Counted from the first letter of the stretch, positions 8,507 to 17,716 are shown. The stretch is 64,000 nucleotides of DNA from Streptomyces sp. NBC_00414 (GCF_036038375.1 NZ_CP107935.1:2852001-2916000), one strand, 5' to 3'. A program made the numbers and translations. The notes: a model not told the origin generated them from the sequence alone.

Positions 8507-9040
8507 ATGCCGATCTGGTACGGAGCCCAGCCGGCCTGGTGGGCCCCGCTCGAACGAGACGCCCGGCGGCACTTCGGTGACACTCTCCGCCACACGTACC
8601 GCCGCGACACACTGACGTACGAACTCAGCGGGCTCGACGTCACAGGCGAACGCGACCCCATCGATGTCCGGATCTGCTTCCATGCGGATCCGCCCTACTC
8701 CACCTATGGCGAGAAGCCGGAGAACTCCCCGCGCGTCCACGCCAAGCCCGGGGCCTCGTCGAAGCACCGGCACCAACCCGACGACGCCCTCTGCCTCTGG
8801 TATCCGCTGGACGCGGAAGAACAGCGCTGGACGAGTTCCAGAGGCCTTCTGGACCTCATCGAGATTGTCCGCACACACTTGTTCCTCGAACACTACTGGC
8901 GGCTCACCGGCGGTGAGTCCGACGGCCAGTGGCTGATAGAGGACGCTCCTCACGGCATGCCGGAGAGTGGTGTGTGGCAGTCATCGCGGCAGCGCAAGCG
9001 ACGAAGAGCAGCTGGACCTGGGCCGAGACGGCCGCGCTGA
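8507..9040 (+). CDS. Second E2-like protein, CBASS type, with conserved cysteine
   Basis: The 177-residue protein has an N-terminal strand region (YELSGLDVTG, VRICFHADPP), the block DDALCLWYPLDAEEQRWTSS (Cys at about residue 95), then EIVRTHLFLEHYWRLTG and IEDAPHG. The pattern Cys-x-W/Y-x-P followed by Trp, a helix and a tG...W...H end matches E2-only proteins of short type II CBASS operons. In those systems the E2 acts with the CD-NTase. The last roughly 20 residues are Arg-rich and overlap the next gene by 67 nt, so the native end may be near APHG plus a few residues. It probably supplies the thioester cysteine that the first E2-like protein lacks (inference). Confidence 0.65.
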   Translation: MPIWYGAQPAWWAPLERDARRHFGDTLRHTYRRDTLTYELSGLDVTGERDPIDVRICFHADPPYSTYGEKPENSPRVHAKPGASSKHRHQPDDALCLWYPLDAEEQRWTSSRGLLDLIEIVRTHLFLEHYWRLTGGESDGQWLIEDAPHGMPESGVWQSSRQRKRRRAAGPGPRRPR

Positions 9041-9480
9041 TCGTCCCGTTCATCGCCCTGTTCGGCGCCTTCCTGTCGTATGCCCTCAGCCAACGGGCCG
9101 TACGAAAAGAGCGCCGGGCGAAGTCCTTCGCCGAGGCCCTCACGGCGGTCGAGGAGTATTTGGAGATGCCGTACCGCATCCGGCGCCGCCCCGAGTCCAC
9201 CTCAGCCATACGGCAGCAACTCACCGACGAGGTCAGCAGCCTGCTCGCTCGCATGGCCTTCCACCAGGCCTGGCTCCAGATCGAGGCATCGGCCGTCGCG
9301 GCCCCCTACGCAACGCTCGTGGCAACGGCACGAGCCGAAGCCGGCGCACAGATGAGCCTCGCCTGGTTACAACCGCCGATTACCACAGACGACGGAATGA
9401 ACCTCGGAACCCCATACCCGCGAGATCGATCGACCTCAGCCCGGGCCTCTTGCATCGAAGTCATGCGACGTCAGCTCTAA
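8974..9480 (+). CDS. Single-pass membrane protein, candidate effector
   Basis: The 168-residue protein starts at a GTG with GGAGAG 7 nt upstream, inside the end of the E2-like gene. Residues about 15-36 form one transmembrane helix (AALIVPFIALFGAFLSYALS), followed by a basic stretch (RAVRKERRAK) and a long soluble helical domain predicted to be cytoplasmic. No family is recognised. Its place as last gene, directly after CD-NTase and E2-like genes, is where CBASS operons often carry a membrane effector. The effector role is inferred from context only. Confidence 0.6.
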   Translation: MAVIAAAQATKSSWTWAETAALIVPFIALFGAFLSYALSQRAVRKERRAKSFAEALTAVEEYLEMPYRIRRRPESTSAIRQQLTDEVSSLLARMAFHQAWLQIEASAVAAPYATLVATARAEAGAQMSLAWLQPPITTDDGMNLGTPYPRDRSTSARASCIEVMRRQL

Positions 9481-9830
9481 CAACGAGAGTCGGTCACGGG
9501 AGCCAACACCGAGCTGGCCTCTTCGGGGCGCTCCGGATGCCAAGTACTCAACTCTCTAGTGATTTCCTTCGACAGTTCTGGGAGGGGTGCGCCCAGGGCT
9601 CTATAGGGGGCGACAGTGTTGAGGAACTCGCCGACAGTGAAACCGAAGTCGAGTGCGCCGGCAATGATCTGACCGACACCGAGGCTCCAGTCCACAGGCT
9701 CCACAGCCCAACGTGGGGTGATTAAATATTCCTGCAGAAGCCAAGGTTGGAGATCCTCAGTGCTTTGAGTGATCGCGGGAAGCTGGGCCTCAGGATAAGT
9801 CCGGGAAAGGCATTCACAGGCTTCTCCGAT
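9477..9830 (-). other. Open in-frame extension downstream of the STAND gene stop
   Basis: Past the TAG stop of the STAND gene (9831-9833), the same frame stays open for about 117 codons to a TGA at 9477. It reads like protein (for example PAITQSTEDLQPWLLQEYLI, IIAGALDFGFTVGEFLNTVA). No ATG or GTG with a ribosome site starts it before a GTG at 9704. It could be the original C-terminus lost to a nonsense mutation, a readthrough product, or a small gene from 9704 (75 residues). No other gene is seen between 9481 and 9830. Confidence 0.4.
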
Positions 9831-11996
9831 CTATCCTAATTCCCTGAGCTTCCTTTTAATGCGATCGCAGTCTGCTTGCCTTCCCTGATCTTGATAGATC
9901 AGAAGGGCCCCCTCCCAAGCGGCACGCGCTTGACCTAGGTCATTAATCGAAAAACTTACTCGACCAAGGCAATCCAATGAATTAGCCTCGTAGTAAACAT
10001 GGCCTAGGATGCGAAAGAGATCAAGAGCCTGTCGGTAGTAACTCAGAGCTTCATTAGGTTGAGCTGCCAGCTCGCCCACATAGCCCAAGTTGGAAAGCGC
10101 CTGCGCTTCACCTTGGCGCTCATTGTTATGCCGACACAGTGACAGGGATTTCTGGCAAAATGTGCGAGCTTCTTGATGGTTGCCAAGTCGTGCAGAGTAT
10201 AGGCCCACCATACTCAAGGCATTGGCCTCCCATGTCGCATCATTGAGGTTCTGGAAAATTCGTAGGGCGCTCATGGCGTGTTCCAAGGCGCGTCGCGTCT
10301 CCCCCTTTTCCTCCCAAGCCTTTGTTAGAGTGTAGTGCACCTGAGCTTGACCGAAATCATCTGCAATCTCTTCTGCCAGATTTAATGCCTGGCGCAGATG
10401 CGTAGTTGCTTTTGTATGCTTGCCTACTCGCGTATAGGCGTGACCAAATAGCCTATGCACCATTATAAGAGCGACTGCATCACCTTCCGTTTGCGCAGCT
10501 GCCAGCGCAGAGCGCCAGGCGGCAATGCGCTCATGAAGGTATCCCTGCCGGTACTGGTAGGTGTCCATTGCCCAGGTCAATTGCCAAGCCGCTCTGTGAC
10601 ACCGCCCCGACTCGACCGCCAGCACTTGTACAGACCGTAAACAAGCCAACTCGCTACCGAACCAGTCTCGTGCTTTTACTGGATCAGAAAACGATAAAGG
10701 ACGACATGATGAGCCCGGAGATGAAATCTCGATAGGCGGCCGACGGGGATTAATGACCCTGTCGGCCGAATGGGCGGAGTGAAGATAGAAATAAACCAGT
10801 CGGTCCAGCGCAACTTCCTGATGAATGGTCGGCTGGATTTTCCGTGCCTGCTGTGCTGCGTAAAGTTGAATGAGGTCATGCATGCGCCATCGACCGGGTA
10901 CGTGCTGTTCAATTAAGGAAGCTCTTTCCAGTACCTCAAACGTCGAGACGGCACCTCTCTCTGTGAGGCCAAGTAAGTTTGCCGCCGCTGGAAGGCTGAT
11001 TTCCGGAAGGCTGGCCGCGCCTAGAAGCTCGAACACGGTCCTTTCCTGTGAGGCGAGAGCCCTATATGACCAAGATAGGACAGCTGAAAGACTAGCCGAT
11101 GGGTCTCCTGCATCAAGCGAGTTGAGTCGATTGGCCGTGTCGCGAAGTTCCTCAGCCCATACACTGAGAGGGAAAGACGGGTGACTTGCGGAGCGTGCAG
11201 CCACAATGCTTAGCGCCAATGGCGATCCAGCACAGAACCCGATGAGCTCCGCAACCGCTTCAGGTTCAGCGTCGAGCCGTTCTTGACTGAGTCGTAGAGT
11301 AAGCAATTCACGGGATTCATGTTCGTTAAGTCTATCCAAGACCAACCAATTCACGTTTTGTGTTGCGACGAGAGCCGAAAGTTTATCGCGGCTCGTCACT
11401 ACAACGGTGCACGTAGGACTTCCAGGCAATAGGGGCGAAACTTGGGCACTGTCACGTGCATTGTCCAGCACTATAAGTATGCGTCTGCCTGCGACGAGGC
11501 TTCGAAATAAACCCACCTGGGCGCCCGGGGTATTCGGCATCCTTTCAACGCCTACTCCTAGCGCCTCCAAAAAAATATGAACAACAGTTTCCGGCAACAT
11601 TGGACGGCCTGCGGGAGCATAACCATGTAGGTCTATAAAGATCTGCCCATCCGGGTAAGATTCAATATTTTCGTGCGCCCAGAATAGGGCTAGCCACGTC
11701 TTTCCGATACCTCCCGTACCCGCGATTGCGGATATAGCTAGAGTCGCTCCTGGTTGTCCTTTACGCACCAGAGGAAGGGATAGCTTCGCTAGTTCATCTA
11801 ACCGACCAACGAACGGACGAGGAAGCGGTGGAAGTTGGCGCGGAATCGCCGTTGGTTGCATTGATGAGTATATATGAACATCGCCAACAGTTCCTGACTG
11901 CACAATAGCGCCACTGGATGCCGAGTTAACGGAATTGTAAACCGTTAACCTAGATGAGATTTGGTTTCGGTCTTCTGGTGAACTTTCTGATCTCAT
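9831..11996 (-). CDS. NB-ARC/TPR STAND-type ATPase
   Basis: The 721-residue protein has an N-terminal motif GAIVQSGTVGDVHIY seen in Streptomyces STAND proteins. The NB-ARC ATPase domain has Walker A IAGTGGIGKT (residues 91-100), Walker B RRILIVLDNA and a VVVTSRDK sensor block. A winged-helix-like region (RWRMHDLIQLYAAQQ) follows. From about residue 480 on there are TPR repeats (ALEHAMSALRIFQNLNDATW, EALSYYRQALDLFRILG). There is no N-terminal HTH or SARP domain, so it is not AfsR-like. STAND proteins act as sensors in regulation, death or phage defence. The coding region is clearly lower in GC than its neighbours, suggesting transfer. ATG start at 11996. Confidence 0.85.
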   Translation of the reverse strand: MRSESSPEDRNQISSRLTVYNSVNSASSGAIVQSGTVGDVHIYSSMQPTAIPRQLPPLPRPFVGRLDELAKLSLPLVRKGQPGATLAISAIAGTGGIGKTWLALFWAHENIESYPDGQIFIDLHGYAPAGRPMLPETVVHIFLEALGVGVERMPNTPGAQVGLFRSLVAGRRILIVLDNARDSAQVSPLLPGSPTCTVVVTSRDKLSALVATQNVNWLVLDRLNEHESRELLTLRLSQERLDAEPEAVAELIGFCAGSPLALSIVAARSASHPSFPLSVWAEELRDTANRLNSLDAGDPSASLSAVLSWSYRALASQERTVFELLGAASLPEISLPAAANLLGLTERGAVSTFEVLERASLIEQHVPGRWRMHDLIQLYAAQQARKIQPTIHQEVALDRLVYFYLHSAHSADRVINPRRPPIEISSPGSSCRPLSFSDPVKARDWFGSELACLRSVQVLAVESGRCHRAAWQLTWAMDTYQYRQGYLHERIAAWRSALAAAQTEGDAVALIMVHRLFGHAYTRVGKHTKATTHLRQALNLAEEIADDFGQAQVHYTLTKAWEEKGETRRALEHAMSALRIFQNLNDATWEANALSMVGLYSARLGNHQEARTFCQKSLSLCRHNNERQGEAQALSNLGYVGELAAQPNEALSYYRQALDLFRILGHVYYEANSLDCLGRVSFSINDLGQARAAWEGALLIYQDQGRQADCDRIKRKLRELG

Positions 11997-12303
11997 TTGT
12001 TTGAACCCATTTGCAGAGCGCTAGACTCGCATATTAAATTGCATCATAGCTAGTGCGCTATAGGCGTGCCTGCCGAGATGTCCTGCAGTAAACCCTGTCC
12101 TTGCTGCAAAACGGTCGGCTCGGTTACTTCACTCTGGCGCCACTACGGACGCTGTGTTGGAACCGATCACTAGCTGCCTGAGCTTCCCAAGTAACGATGC
12201 CTTCAGGGTAGTAGGTCACGCTCAGTTCGGACCCCGTGCAGTCAGACACTCGTGAGGTGGGCGGACCTCTCTACGGCTAGTCTCGATCACTCGGACGGAT
12301 GGC
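11997..12303. other. AT-rich intergenic region, no gene seen
   Basis: The first part (about 12000-12070) is markedly AT-rich for this genome and should hold the promoter of the STAND gene. I see no coding frame, strong hairpin or RNA gene. Confidence 0.5.
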
Positions 12304-12465
12304 TTACGTCACCATTTGAGACTCCAGGACCCACACGAAAGCCACTCCGCCCTTCGCAAACGTCCAACCCTCGTAAGCAACCTCGACACTCGGCGGCAGT
12401 TCAGACGCTTCGAGGTGTCTATGTCTTGGCTGCCGCGGGCCTGACAGGTAGTCGACGACGTGCAT
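12304..12465 (-). pseudogene. Short fragment of unknown protein
   Basis: A 53-codon frame from an ATG at 12465 (MHVVDYLSGPRQPRHRHLEA...) ends in TAA at 12304. The same frame is open upstream without a start codon and contains WCGECGIRRM, a CxxC pair, before a TAG near 12530. It looks like the tail of a real protein whose beginning was lost. Family unknown. Confidence 0.25.
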
Positions 12466-12538
12466 GCGACGGATGCCGCACTCGCCACACCAGAGTTCAG
12501 CGCGGAAGTCCTTGGTCGGCTAAGCGAGGTCGAGGTGC

Positions 12539-12790
12539 AGGACGCTTGGCCGTAGCGGTCGCGGTTCATGGAGGCGTCGGTCAGGACGAGGGCGCGGCGG
12601 GGATGCCCAGGGTCCACGGCTTGGTGCGCGAGGGCGCGCAGGATGTGGCCGCCGAGCGGCCCGTCGCCCGCTTCGGCCGCTATGCGCGCGGCGAGAGTGA
12701 GGTAGCGCTGGGCGGTGCGGTGCTCGGAGGCGTCGAAAGCCATCCACCCCGACAAATAGGCCATCTCCGCCACGGCCGATAGGTGTCGCG
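12539..12790 (-). pseudogene. C-terminal fragment of an XRE/TPR-type Streptomyces regulator
   Basis: The frame reads VAEMAYLSGWMAFDASEH, AQRYLTLAARIAAEAGDG and HILRALAHQAVDPGHP. This is the repeated helical block typical of the C-terminal half of large Streptomyces XRE regulators (compare the intact proteins at 13597 and 52606). There is no HTH domain and no start, and it fuses directly to an integrase-like fragment upstream. Confidence 0.6.
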
Positions 12791-13130
12791 ACGAGTTGAT
12801 CGTGGCGCTGGTGGCCGTGCAGTGTCTTGATGCAAGTGAGGACGTCGTCGCGGACTACTTCGCGCGGGTGGTCGTAGGGGTTCGACCATTCCAGTAGGGC
12901 CGGGCGGACTCGGTTGCGGTAGAGCCAGACCGTGCCTTCCCGTCGCGGGAGGCTGCGGGGTCCGCCGTCGCGCAGGACGCGGGTCCAGCGCTCGGCCTCC
13001 GAGCGGATGCCGGCTGCTAGCCCCTCCAGCCTTTCGGCGAGCCAGCGCACGACTCCACGTTCGCTGAGGCGATGGATCGCCCCGAGGTTGCGAGTGGAGC
13101 CATTGTAGACCGCCCAAAAGGGCCATCTAC
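12786..13130 (-). pseudogene. Tyrosine-recombinase core-binding fragment
   Basis: The frame reads AIHRLSERGVVRWLAERLEG, RDGGPRSLPRREGTVWLYRN and RPALLEWSNPYDHPREVVRD. It resembles the arm/core-binding domain of Streptomyces plasmid-type integrases. The catalytic domain is missing, and the frame runs into the regulator fragment at about 12786. It is a scar of an earlier insertion. Confidence 0.45.
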
Positions 13131-13195
13131 TTCTCCGGAGCCAACCTGAGGCTGCTGAGTAAGGTCGTGGTACATCGAGCTGGAGAGGTAGTTGC

Positions 13196-13522
13196 GTGGC
13201 CAACGAGATTGTGATCGCACAGACGACCATCGACAACGAGGACCAGGCAAAGGAGCTGGCCCGGGGCGCGGTGGAAAGCAAGCTGGCAGCCGGCGTCCAC
13301 ATTGACGCGCCTGTCACTGCCGTCTACTGGTGGAAGAGCGAGGTCGAGACGACGTTGGAGTGGCGTATCTCGTACATGACCACGACAGATCGCCTCTCGC
13401 AGCTGGAGTCGTGGTTGTCCGAGAGGCACCCGTACGACGTCCCTCAATGGATCACGCTGCCTGTGACTGGGGGATCGGATGCATATCTGGCGTGGGTTGT
13501 TGAGGAGACAACGCGGGACTGA
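13196..13522 (+). CDS. cutA: CutA1-type divalent-cation tolerance protein, copy 1
   Basis: The 108-residue protein starts at a GTG preceded by GGAGAGGTAG. The family pattern is complete: IVIAQTTIDNEDQAKELARG at the N-terminus, AGVHIDAPVTAVYWWKSEVE in the middle and HPYDVPQWITLPVTGG at the C-terminus. CutA1 proteins form trimers with a ferredoxin-like fold; the copper-tolerance role is established only in some bacteria. The second copy at 49804 is about 75-80% identical by eye and shares the same leader sequence, so one is a paralogue or transferred copy. Confidence 0.85.
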   Translation: MANEIVIAQTTIDNEDQAKELARGAVESKLAAGVHIDAPVTAVYWWKSEVETTLEWRISYMTTTDRLSQLESWLSERHPYDVPQWITLPVTGGSDAYLAWVVEETTRD

Positions 13523-13596
13523 CAAGTGACGCGATGTGCGGCGAGCTGCGACAGTCGGTTTCCGTGGTCGCCAGTGTCCGGGACAATGGGATCTGC

Positions 13597-14838
13597 TCAA
13601 GCCGCGAACTGTCCCAGGTGATGAGCGAGTTCTCGCTCACTGTCCGGGAGCCGTGCGGCGATCTTCGCGGCACGTTCCTTGCCCATCGTGTTCGGCTTGG
13701 CTTGTGATGCGGCCGTGAACTGGCGTGACACGTGAACGCCTTGTTCAACGTCGCCCCCATGTAGAAGCGCCGAGGCGAGATCACCGAGGACAACAACGCC
13801 GCCGTCCGGGAGTTCGTCCCCGAGGCGGCTGATCGCAGTGTCGGCCGTGAGGGTCAGTTCGGGCCGCCCCAGCTGCCCGAACACGGACAGGGCCAACGAA
13901 TCCATCCGATACGGCGTCACGAAGCGGGCCCATGACTGTTCACCGGTGTGATCCGCAAAGTCGTAAGCGAAGCGCGCTCGGTCAAGCGCACGCAGAGCCC
14001 CTATCTCGTCACCGACCGCGGCAGCTTCCTCCGCATGTCTTCCGAGTACCCAGGCAGCGGCCGTGGCGTTGCCGTGACCGCGTACGTCCTTGGAAGCTTG
14101 AGAGAGGAGTTCCAGCTTCCTCTTCGGTGTCGAAGCCTCGTAGCTAGCGTAGGTGAGAGCCAAGGCTCTGAGCGGAGGGTGCCCGGCCTTCGTCGCGCAC
14201 GCAGTCGCGACGTCGTAGTAGGCGTCGGCCTTGTCGTACTCGCTTAAGTCCCAGGCCACCCATCCGGCCAGGGCAGCGGTTTCCCCGGCCGCGATGGTGA
14301 GAGCCCGTTCATGCTCGCCGGCATGAGGCAGGGCTACCGTGATCGCGTCGAGGTGCGATTCGACCGTGCGTTGCAGGCGCTGGGCACTGAGGTTGAGTTC
14401 CTGCACATGCAGGTCGGCAGCTCGGTTGATGAGCGCGACCGCAGCGGGCGTGTCGATACGGGAACCCTTACTGAGAGCGAAAGCGAGCCTCCCCCAGGGC
14501 TCGGCAGCCGCGCTTACGCCGATGGCGGCGCTGCCCAGCAGCTGGCGGCGCTTCACGTCGTCCTGGTCCTCCTCTTCACGAACGTTTCCCCGCCGCCGTC
14601 GAGCACGGGCCGCTTTGGCCGCCAGGAGTAGCTCGTCGACGGGGACCCCGGAGGCCGCAGCGATGTGGGCGAGTGTGTGGTTCGTTGGGACGTTCTCGGA
14701 GTTTTCATAGCGGCTGATCTCCCGGCGACTCACGGTTTGTCGCCCGGAGGCAGCGTTGATCGCGTCGGCCTGCTCCTCTTGCGTCCGGCCCGCGCCCTTC
14801 CGGAGCCGGAGCAACAGTTCGGCGAACTGATCTGGCAT
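13597..14838 (-). CDS. XRE-family regulator with TPR-like C-terminal domain
   Basis: The 413-residue protein has residues about 5-65 as an XRE HTH (LLLRLRKGAGRTQEEQADAI, REISRYENSE). A conserved linker QDDVKRRQLLGSAAIGVSAA follows, then helical repeats (GETAALAGWVAWDLSEYDKA, ALTYASYEASTPKRKLELLS). The architecture is that of Streptomyces regulators of about 400 residues. The ATG at 14838 gives the full HTH. It faces the XRE gene at 15028-16191 in the same direction with a 190-nt gap, so the two may be separate units. Ligand and targets are unknown. Confidence 0.85.
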   Translation of the reverse strand: MPDQFAELLLRLRKGAGRTQEEQADAINAASGRQTVSRREISRYENSENVPTNHTLAHIAAASGVPVDELLLAAKAARARRRRGNVREEEDQDDVKRRQLLGSAAIGVSAAAEPWGRLAFALSKGSRIDTPAAVALINRAADLHVQELNLSAQRLQRTVESHLDAITVALPHAGEHERALTIAAGETAALAGWVAWDLSEYDKADAYYDVATACATKAGHPPLRALALTYASYEASTPKRKLELLSQASKDVRGHGNATAAAWVLGRHAEEAAAVGDEIGALRALDRARFAYDFADHTGEQSWARFVTPYRMDSLALSVFGQLGRPELTLTADTAISRLGDELPDGGVVVLGDLASALLHGGDVEQGVHVSRQFTAASQAKPNTMGKERAAKIAARLPDSERELAHHLGQFAA

Positions 14839-15027
14839 CAGTGTGACCTCTGTCGTGGGCGGAATCCAATCATGGCCTCAATTCCCCCGGGGTTCCCCCT
14901 TGACAGAAATTTCCCCCTCGGGATTCCCCTGGTAGACGGCTTCGCAACGCGGTGCGATGGGCACATGACCACGCTCCTCAAGCTCGGTAACCGAAGCCGG
15001 CCGGTGCTGCTCTGGGACGGGATCAAG

Positions 15028-16191
15028 TTAGGCGGCCATCTCCTGCCGAATCCGGTCCAGGCCATGGTCTGCGACTTCCCTGATCTCCGGCAGCCGATGG
15101 CGCGCCGCGCGCACAATGCGCTGCAATTGGTGCGGAAGGCGCTGGCGGACGGCTTCGTCGACGGCGGTGTGCAGGGACTGCGCGGCGCGGGCGTAGTCGT
15201 CAGCGGCCAGCCGTACTTGGGCGACGGTGATGAGTTCGATCACGCGCCACTGCGGGGCGACGGCCATCGTCGGTACGGGACTGCCCTGCTCGACCAGTCG
15301 TATGGCGATATCGGTCTTGCCAATAGCCATCAGGCCTCGAAGTCGGATCTCGTGCAGGGCGTAGGGATTGAACAACGAGGTGTGTTCGGTCTCGGCGAGA
15401 AGCCGGTTCGTTTCCCTTATCGCCTCGTCGAACAGGGGCTGATTTCGGATGGCGCCGGCCGCGCGAGCGAGGAGTGGCAGCACAGCTGCTTTGGCCTCGT
15501 GGTCCGGTGCAAGAGCTGCCGCGTGTTGAAGCCGGTCGACGGCGGCTCCGTGAAGGCGGGCTTTGCGCAATTCGTTTCCGTGCATGCGCAGCACGTAGGA
15601 CGTGAAGACCGGATCGCCGAAGTAATGAGCGAGGGCGATGCTCTTCGCAGTCCAGCGGGCAGCGGTACTGAGTCGCTCCTCTGGCAGGACATTGCCCAGG
15701 GCGACACCAAGGCCGACACGAGCTCGAGCCAACAGGTACAGGACTTCCCGTTCCATGTGACCGTCCTCCATGCGCGCTTCGAGCCGGGCGACCAGTGGCC
15801 ACAGCTCGGCGACCGCTTCGGAAGCGTGCCCGGATTGCCGAGCGATCTCGGCAAGGCGGACGGTGGACTCGCCGAACTGGAGCATGGCGCGGTGATCGGT
15901 GTCCGCAGGATCAGTAACGCCGACGACGTGCGGAGGCAGACACAGGGACTTCGCGATGTGTCGACGAGAGCCGACATCTTCGAGGCTCCGTTTGCCCAGT
16001 TCCAGCAGCGAGATGTACGTCTTGTCGTAGCCGAGAAGCTTTCCGAGTTCGGTCTGGGTTATGCCGTGCACACCGCGGTGGAAGCGCAGGATAGCCCCGA
16101 TGTCGCGGGTGGCGAGGATTGCCTCGGCCTGCGGGGTGGCCCAGTGCCACAGGGTGTGTTGAGGGCGTCGTGCCATCATCGCGCCGTCCAT
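15028..16191 (-). CDS. XRE-family regulator with helical repeats
   Basis: The 387-residue protein has an HTH at about residues 28-75 ([35 protein letters not shown]). The rest is helical repeat sequence ([39 protein letters not shown]). Two Met codons lie near the start (MDGAMMARR); either may be used. It sits 6 nt downstream of the NUDIX gene on the same strand, so the pair is one operon: NUDIX hydrolase then regulator. Confidence 0.8.
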   Translation of the reverse strand: MDGAMMARRPQHTLWHWATPQAEAILATRDIGAILRFHRGVHGITQTELGKLLGYDKTYISLLELGKRSLEDVGSRRHIAKSLCLPPHVVGVTDPADTDHRAMLQFGESTVRLAEIARQSGHASEAVAELWPLVARLEARMEDGHMEREVLYLLARARVGLGVALGNVLPEERLSTAARWTAKSIALAHYFGDPVFTSYVLRMHGNELRKARLHGAAVDRLQHAAALAPDHEAKAAVLPLLARAAGAIRNQPLFDEAIRETNRLLAETEHTSLFNPYALHEIRLRGLMAIGKTDIAIRLVEQGSPVPTMAVAPQWRVIELITVAQVRLAADDYARAAQSLHTAVDEAVRQRLPHQLQRIVRAARHRLPEIREVADHGLDRIRQEMAA

Positions 16192-16197
16192 GGCCGG

Positions 16198-16617
16198 TCA
16201 CATCCGCGCAAACCAGGTACCGATGGACTGTTTGTATCCGTCCGGCATGGCCAAGCCGGACACTTCGTCGGCCGGGAACATCCCGAGTTGTTTGTGCTCG
16301 TGACTCAGCACGGGGGTCATGTCCGGAGTGAGGACAGTGCATCCGTAGGTGACGATCACGACTCGCCGGTCCGGCATGGCGACGGGCAGCGGCTGGTAGA
16401 TCCACACGTCCAGGAGCGGACCGGCCTTCACCGCCCAGCCGGTCTCCTCCTCGATCTCCCTCTCCACAGCGAACTCTGGTGTGGTGTCGCGGGGTTCGAG
16501 TCGCCCTCCTGGCAGTTCCCACTCCTCGCGTTCGTTCTTCAGCAGCAGTACGCGTCGCTGGCTGTCCACGGCGACGCCCTTGACGGAGACGGGCCATGTA
16601 GGGGGCGTGTAATCCAT
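16198..16617 (-). CDS. NUDIX hydrolase
   Basis: The 139-residue protein starts at MDYTPPTWPVSVKG; the longer upstream frame is Arg-rich and non-coding in character. The Nudix box reads ELPGGRLEPRDTTPE then REIEEETGW. It has one extra residue compared with the consensus spacing, and Asp where the first Glu is usual. The final motif REIEEETGW is intact, so metal binding is likely kept. Substrate is unknown. It is first gene of a two-gene unit with the XRE regulator. Confidence 0.8.
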   Translation of the reverse strand: MDYTPPTWPVSVKGVAVDSQRRVLLLKNEREEWELPGGRLEPRDTTPEFAVEREIEEETGWAVKAGPLLDVWIYQPLPVAMPDRRVVIVTYGCTVLTPDMTPVLSHEHKQLGMFPADEVSGLAMPDGYKQSIGTWFARM

Positions 16618-16915
16618 CGCTCTCCTCGCATTACACGTGTGGCCGGGGGTGTGCGGAACGTAGCACGCGCCCCGTGGACCAACACGGGCGTGGGTGAATT
16701 GCCCGAGTCGACAATCCGTCGCTTTACCCCCGCCCTCGCGGCGCCGAACAGTGAGCTTCTTCAGAACGGCCACGATCGGGTGACGGCTGTATCTGCCGGG
16801 GTCAGCTGCTGCCGCAGCCCAGAAGCCGGGTCAACCGGCGAGAGCCATTCGCCCCATGGTGTGGCTGCTGAAGAAGCTCAGTGAAAACACCACAGCGCCG
16901 AGAAGGAGCTTCAGG

Positions 16916-17716
16916 ATGCGCCGAGTTCATGAGCCGTACGCCGACGTCTTCGCGCGCAACCGTATCGACCTCACCGTGACGGGAGTGGAGGCGAGGATCG
17001 CGGGGCGGCTTCGGGAGACGGGCCTGGTCACTGTCGACGGCCTTGCCTCACGCGCTGCCGTGCTCGCTTTTGCCACCCGGATCATGAATGTGGTGCCGCA
17101 CCGCGACAGTGACCCGGATGGTCTCACCACGATCTGCGACACCCGTCGCGATGCGCATCGGGCGGGCTTCGCGGGGTTCAGCAACGTCTCCCTCGATCCG
17201 CACACCGAGCGCTCCGGGACACCCAATCCGCCCCGTCTGATGCTCCTTGTGTGCGGGCAAACTGCCGTGGTCGGCGGGGAATGTCTGCTCACCGATGGGC
17301 AGGCCGTGCACTCCGGCCTCTTCGCTGATGAACGGCAGGCCGGACTTGCTCTGGCGCAGCCCCGCACCGCCTTCTTCGGCGCCGGTGACGGACACACCAC
17401 GCAGGTGTTCACCGTCCATGACGATCTGAGGGTGTCCGTTCGTCTCCGGTTCGACGGGCTGGCGCGCTGGAACCCGATAGTGCAGCCCTACCTCCCGCAA
17501 CTGCGGGCCGCGGCCGTACATCATCAGGTACGTCTTCCCCTGGCTCTCGGCCAGGGCTACCTGCTGGATAACGAACGCTGGCTGCACGCGCGACGTGCCT
17601 TCACCGGTGATCGTCTCTTCTGGCGTGCCCTTGGTGAGCCCCTGTTCCCCATGCCGCACGGGTTCTTTCCCGCCCGCGTCTCCGTTCGCACACCCGTGCT
17701 CTCGGAGGCAGGATGA
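16916..17716 (+). CDS. Clavaminate-synthase-like Fe(II)/2-oxoglutarate dioxygenase
   Basis: The 266-residue protein has AAGGAG 7 nt before the ATG. It shows the facial triad of this subfamily: H96-x-E98 in SLDPHTERSG and the distal His at about 224 in LLDNERWLHARRAF. The H-x-E form (rather than H-x-D) and the DNxRxxHxR context point to clavaminate synthase/TauD-like enzymes, which hydroxylate small molecules or peptides. It is 4-nt coupled (ATGA) to the HATPase gene downstream. About 1.2 kb before the FxLD methyltransferase, it could be a tailoring enzyme, but that is only positional. Confidence 0.75.
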   Translation: MRRVHEPYADVFARNRIDLTVTGVEARIAGRLRETGLVTVDGLASRAAVLAFATRIMNVVPHRDSDPDGLTTICDTRRDAHRAGFAGFSNVSLDPHTERSGTPNPPRLMLLVCGQTAVVGGECLLTDGQAVHSGLFADERQAGLALAQPRTAFFGAGDGHTTQVFTVHDDLRVSVRLRFDGLARWNPIVQPYLPQLRAAAVHHQVRLPLALGQGYLLDNERWLHARRAFTGDRLFWRALGEPLFPMPHGFFPARVSVRTPVLSEAG

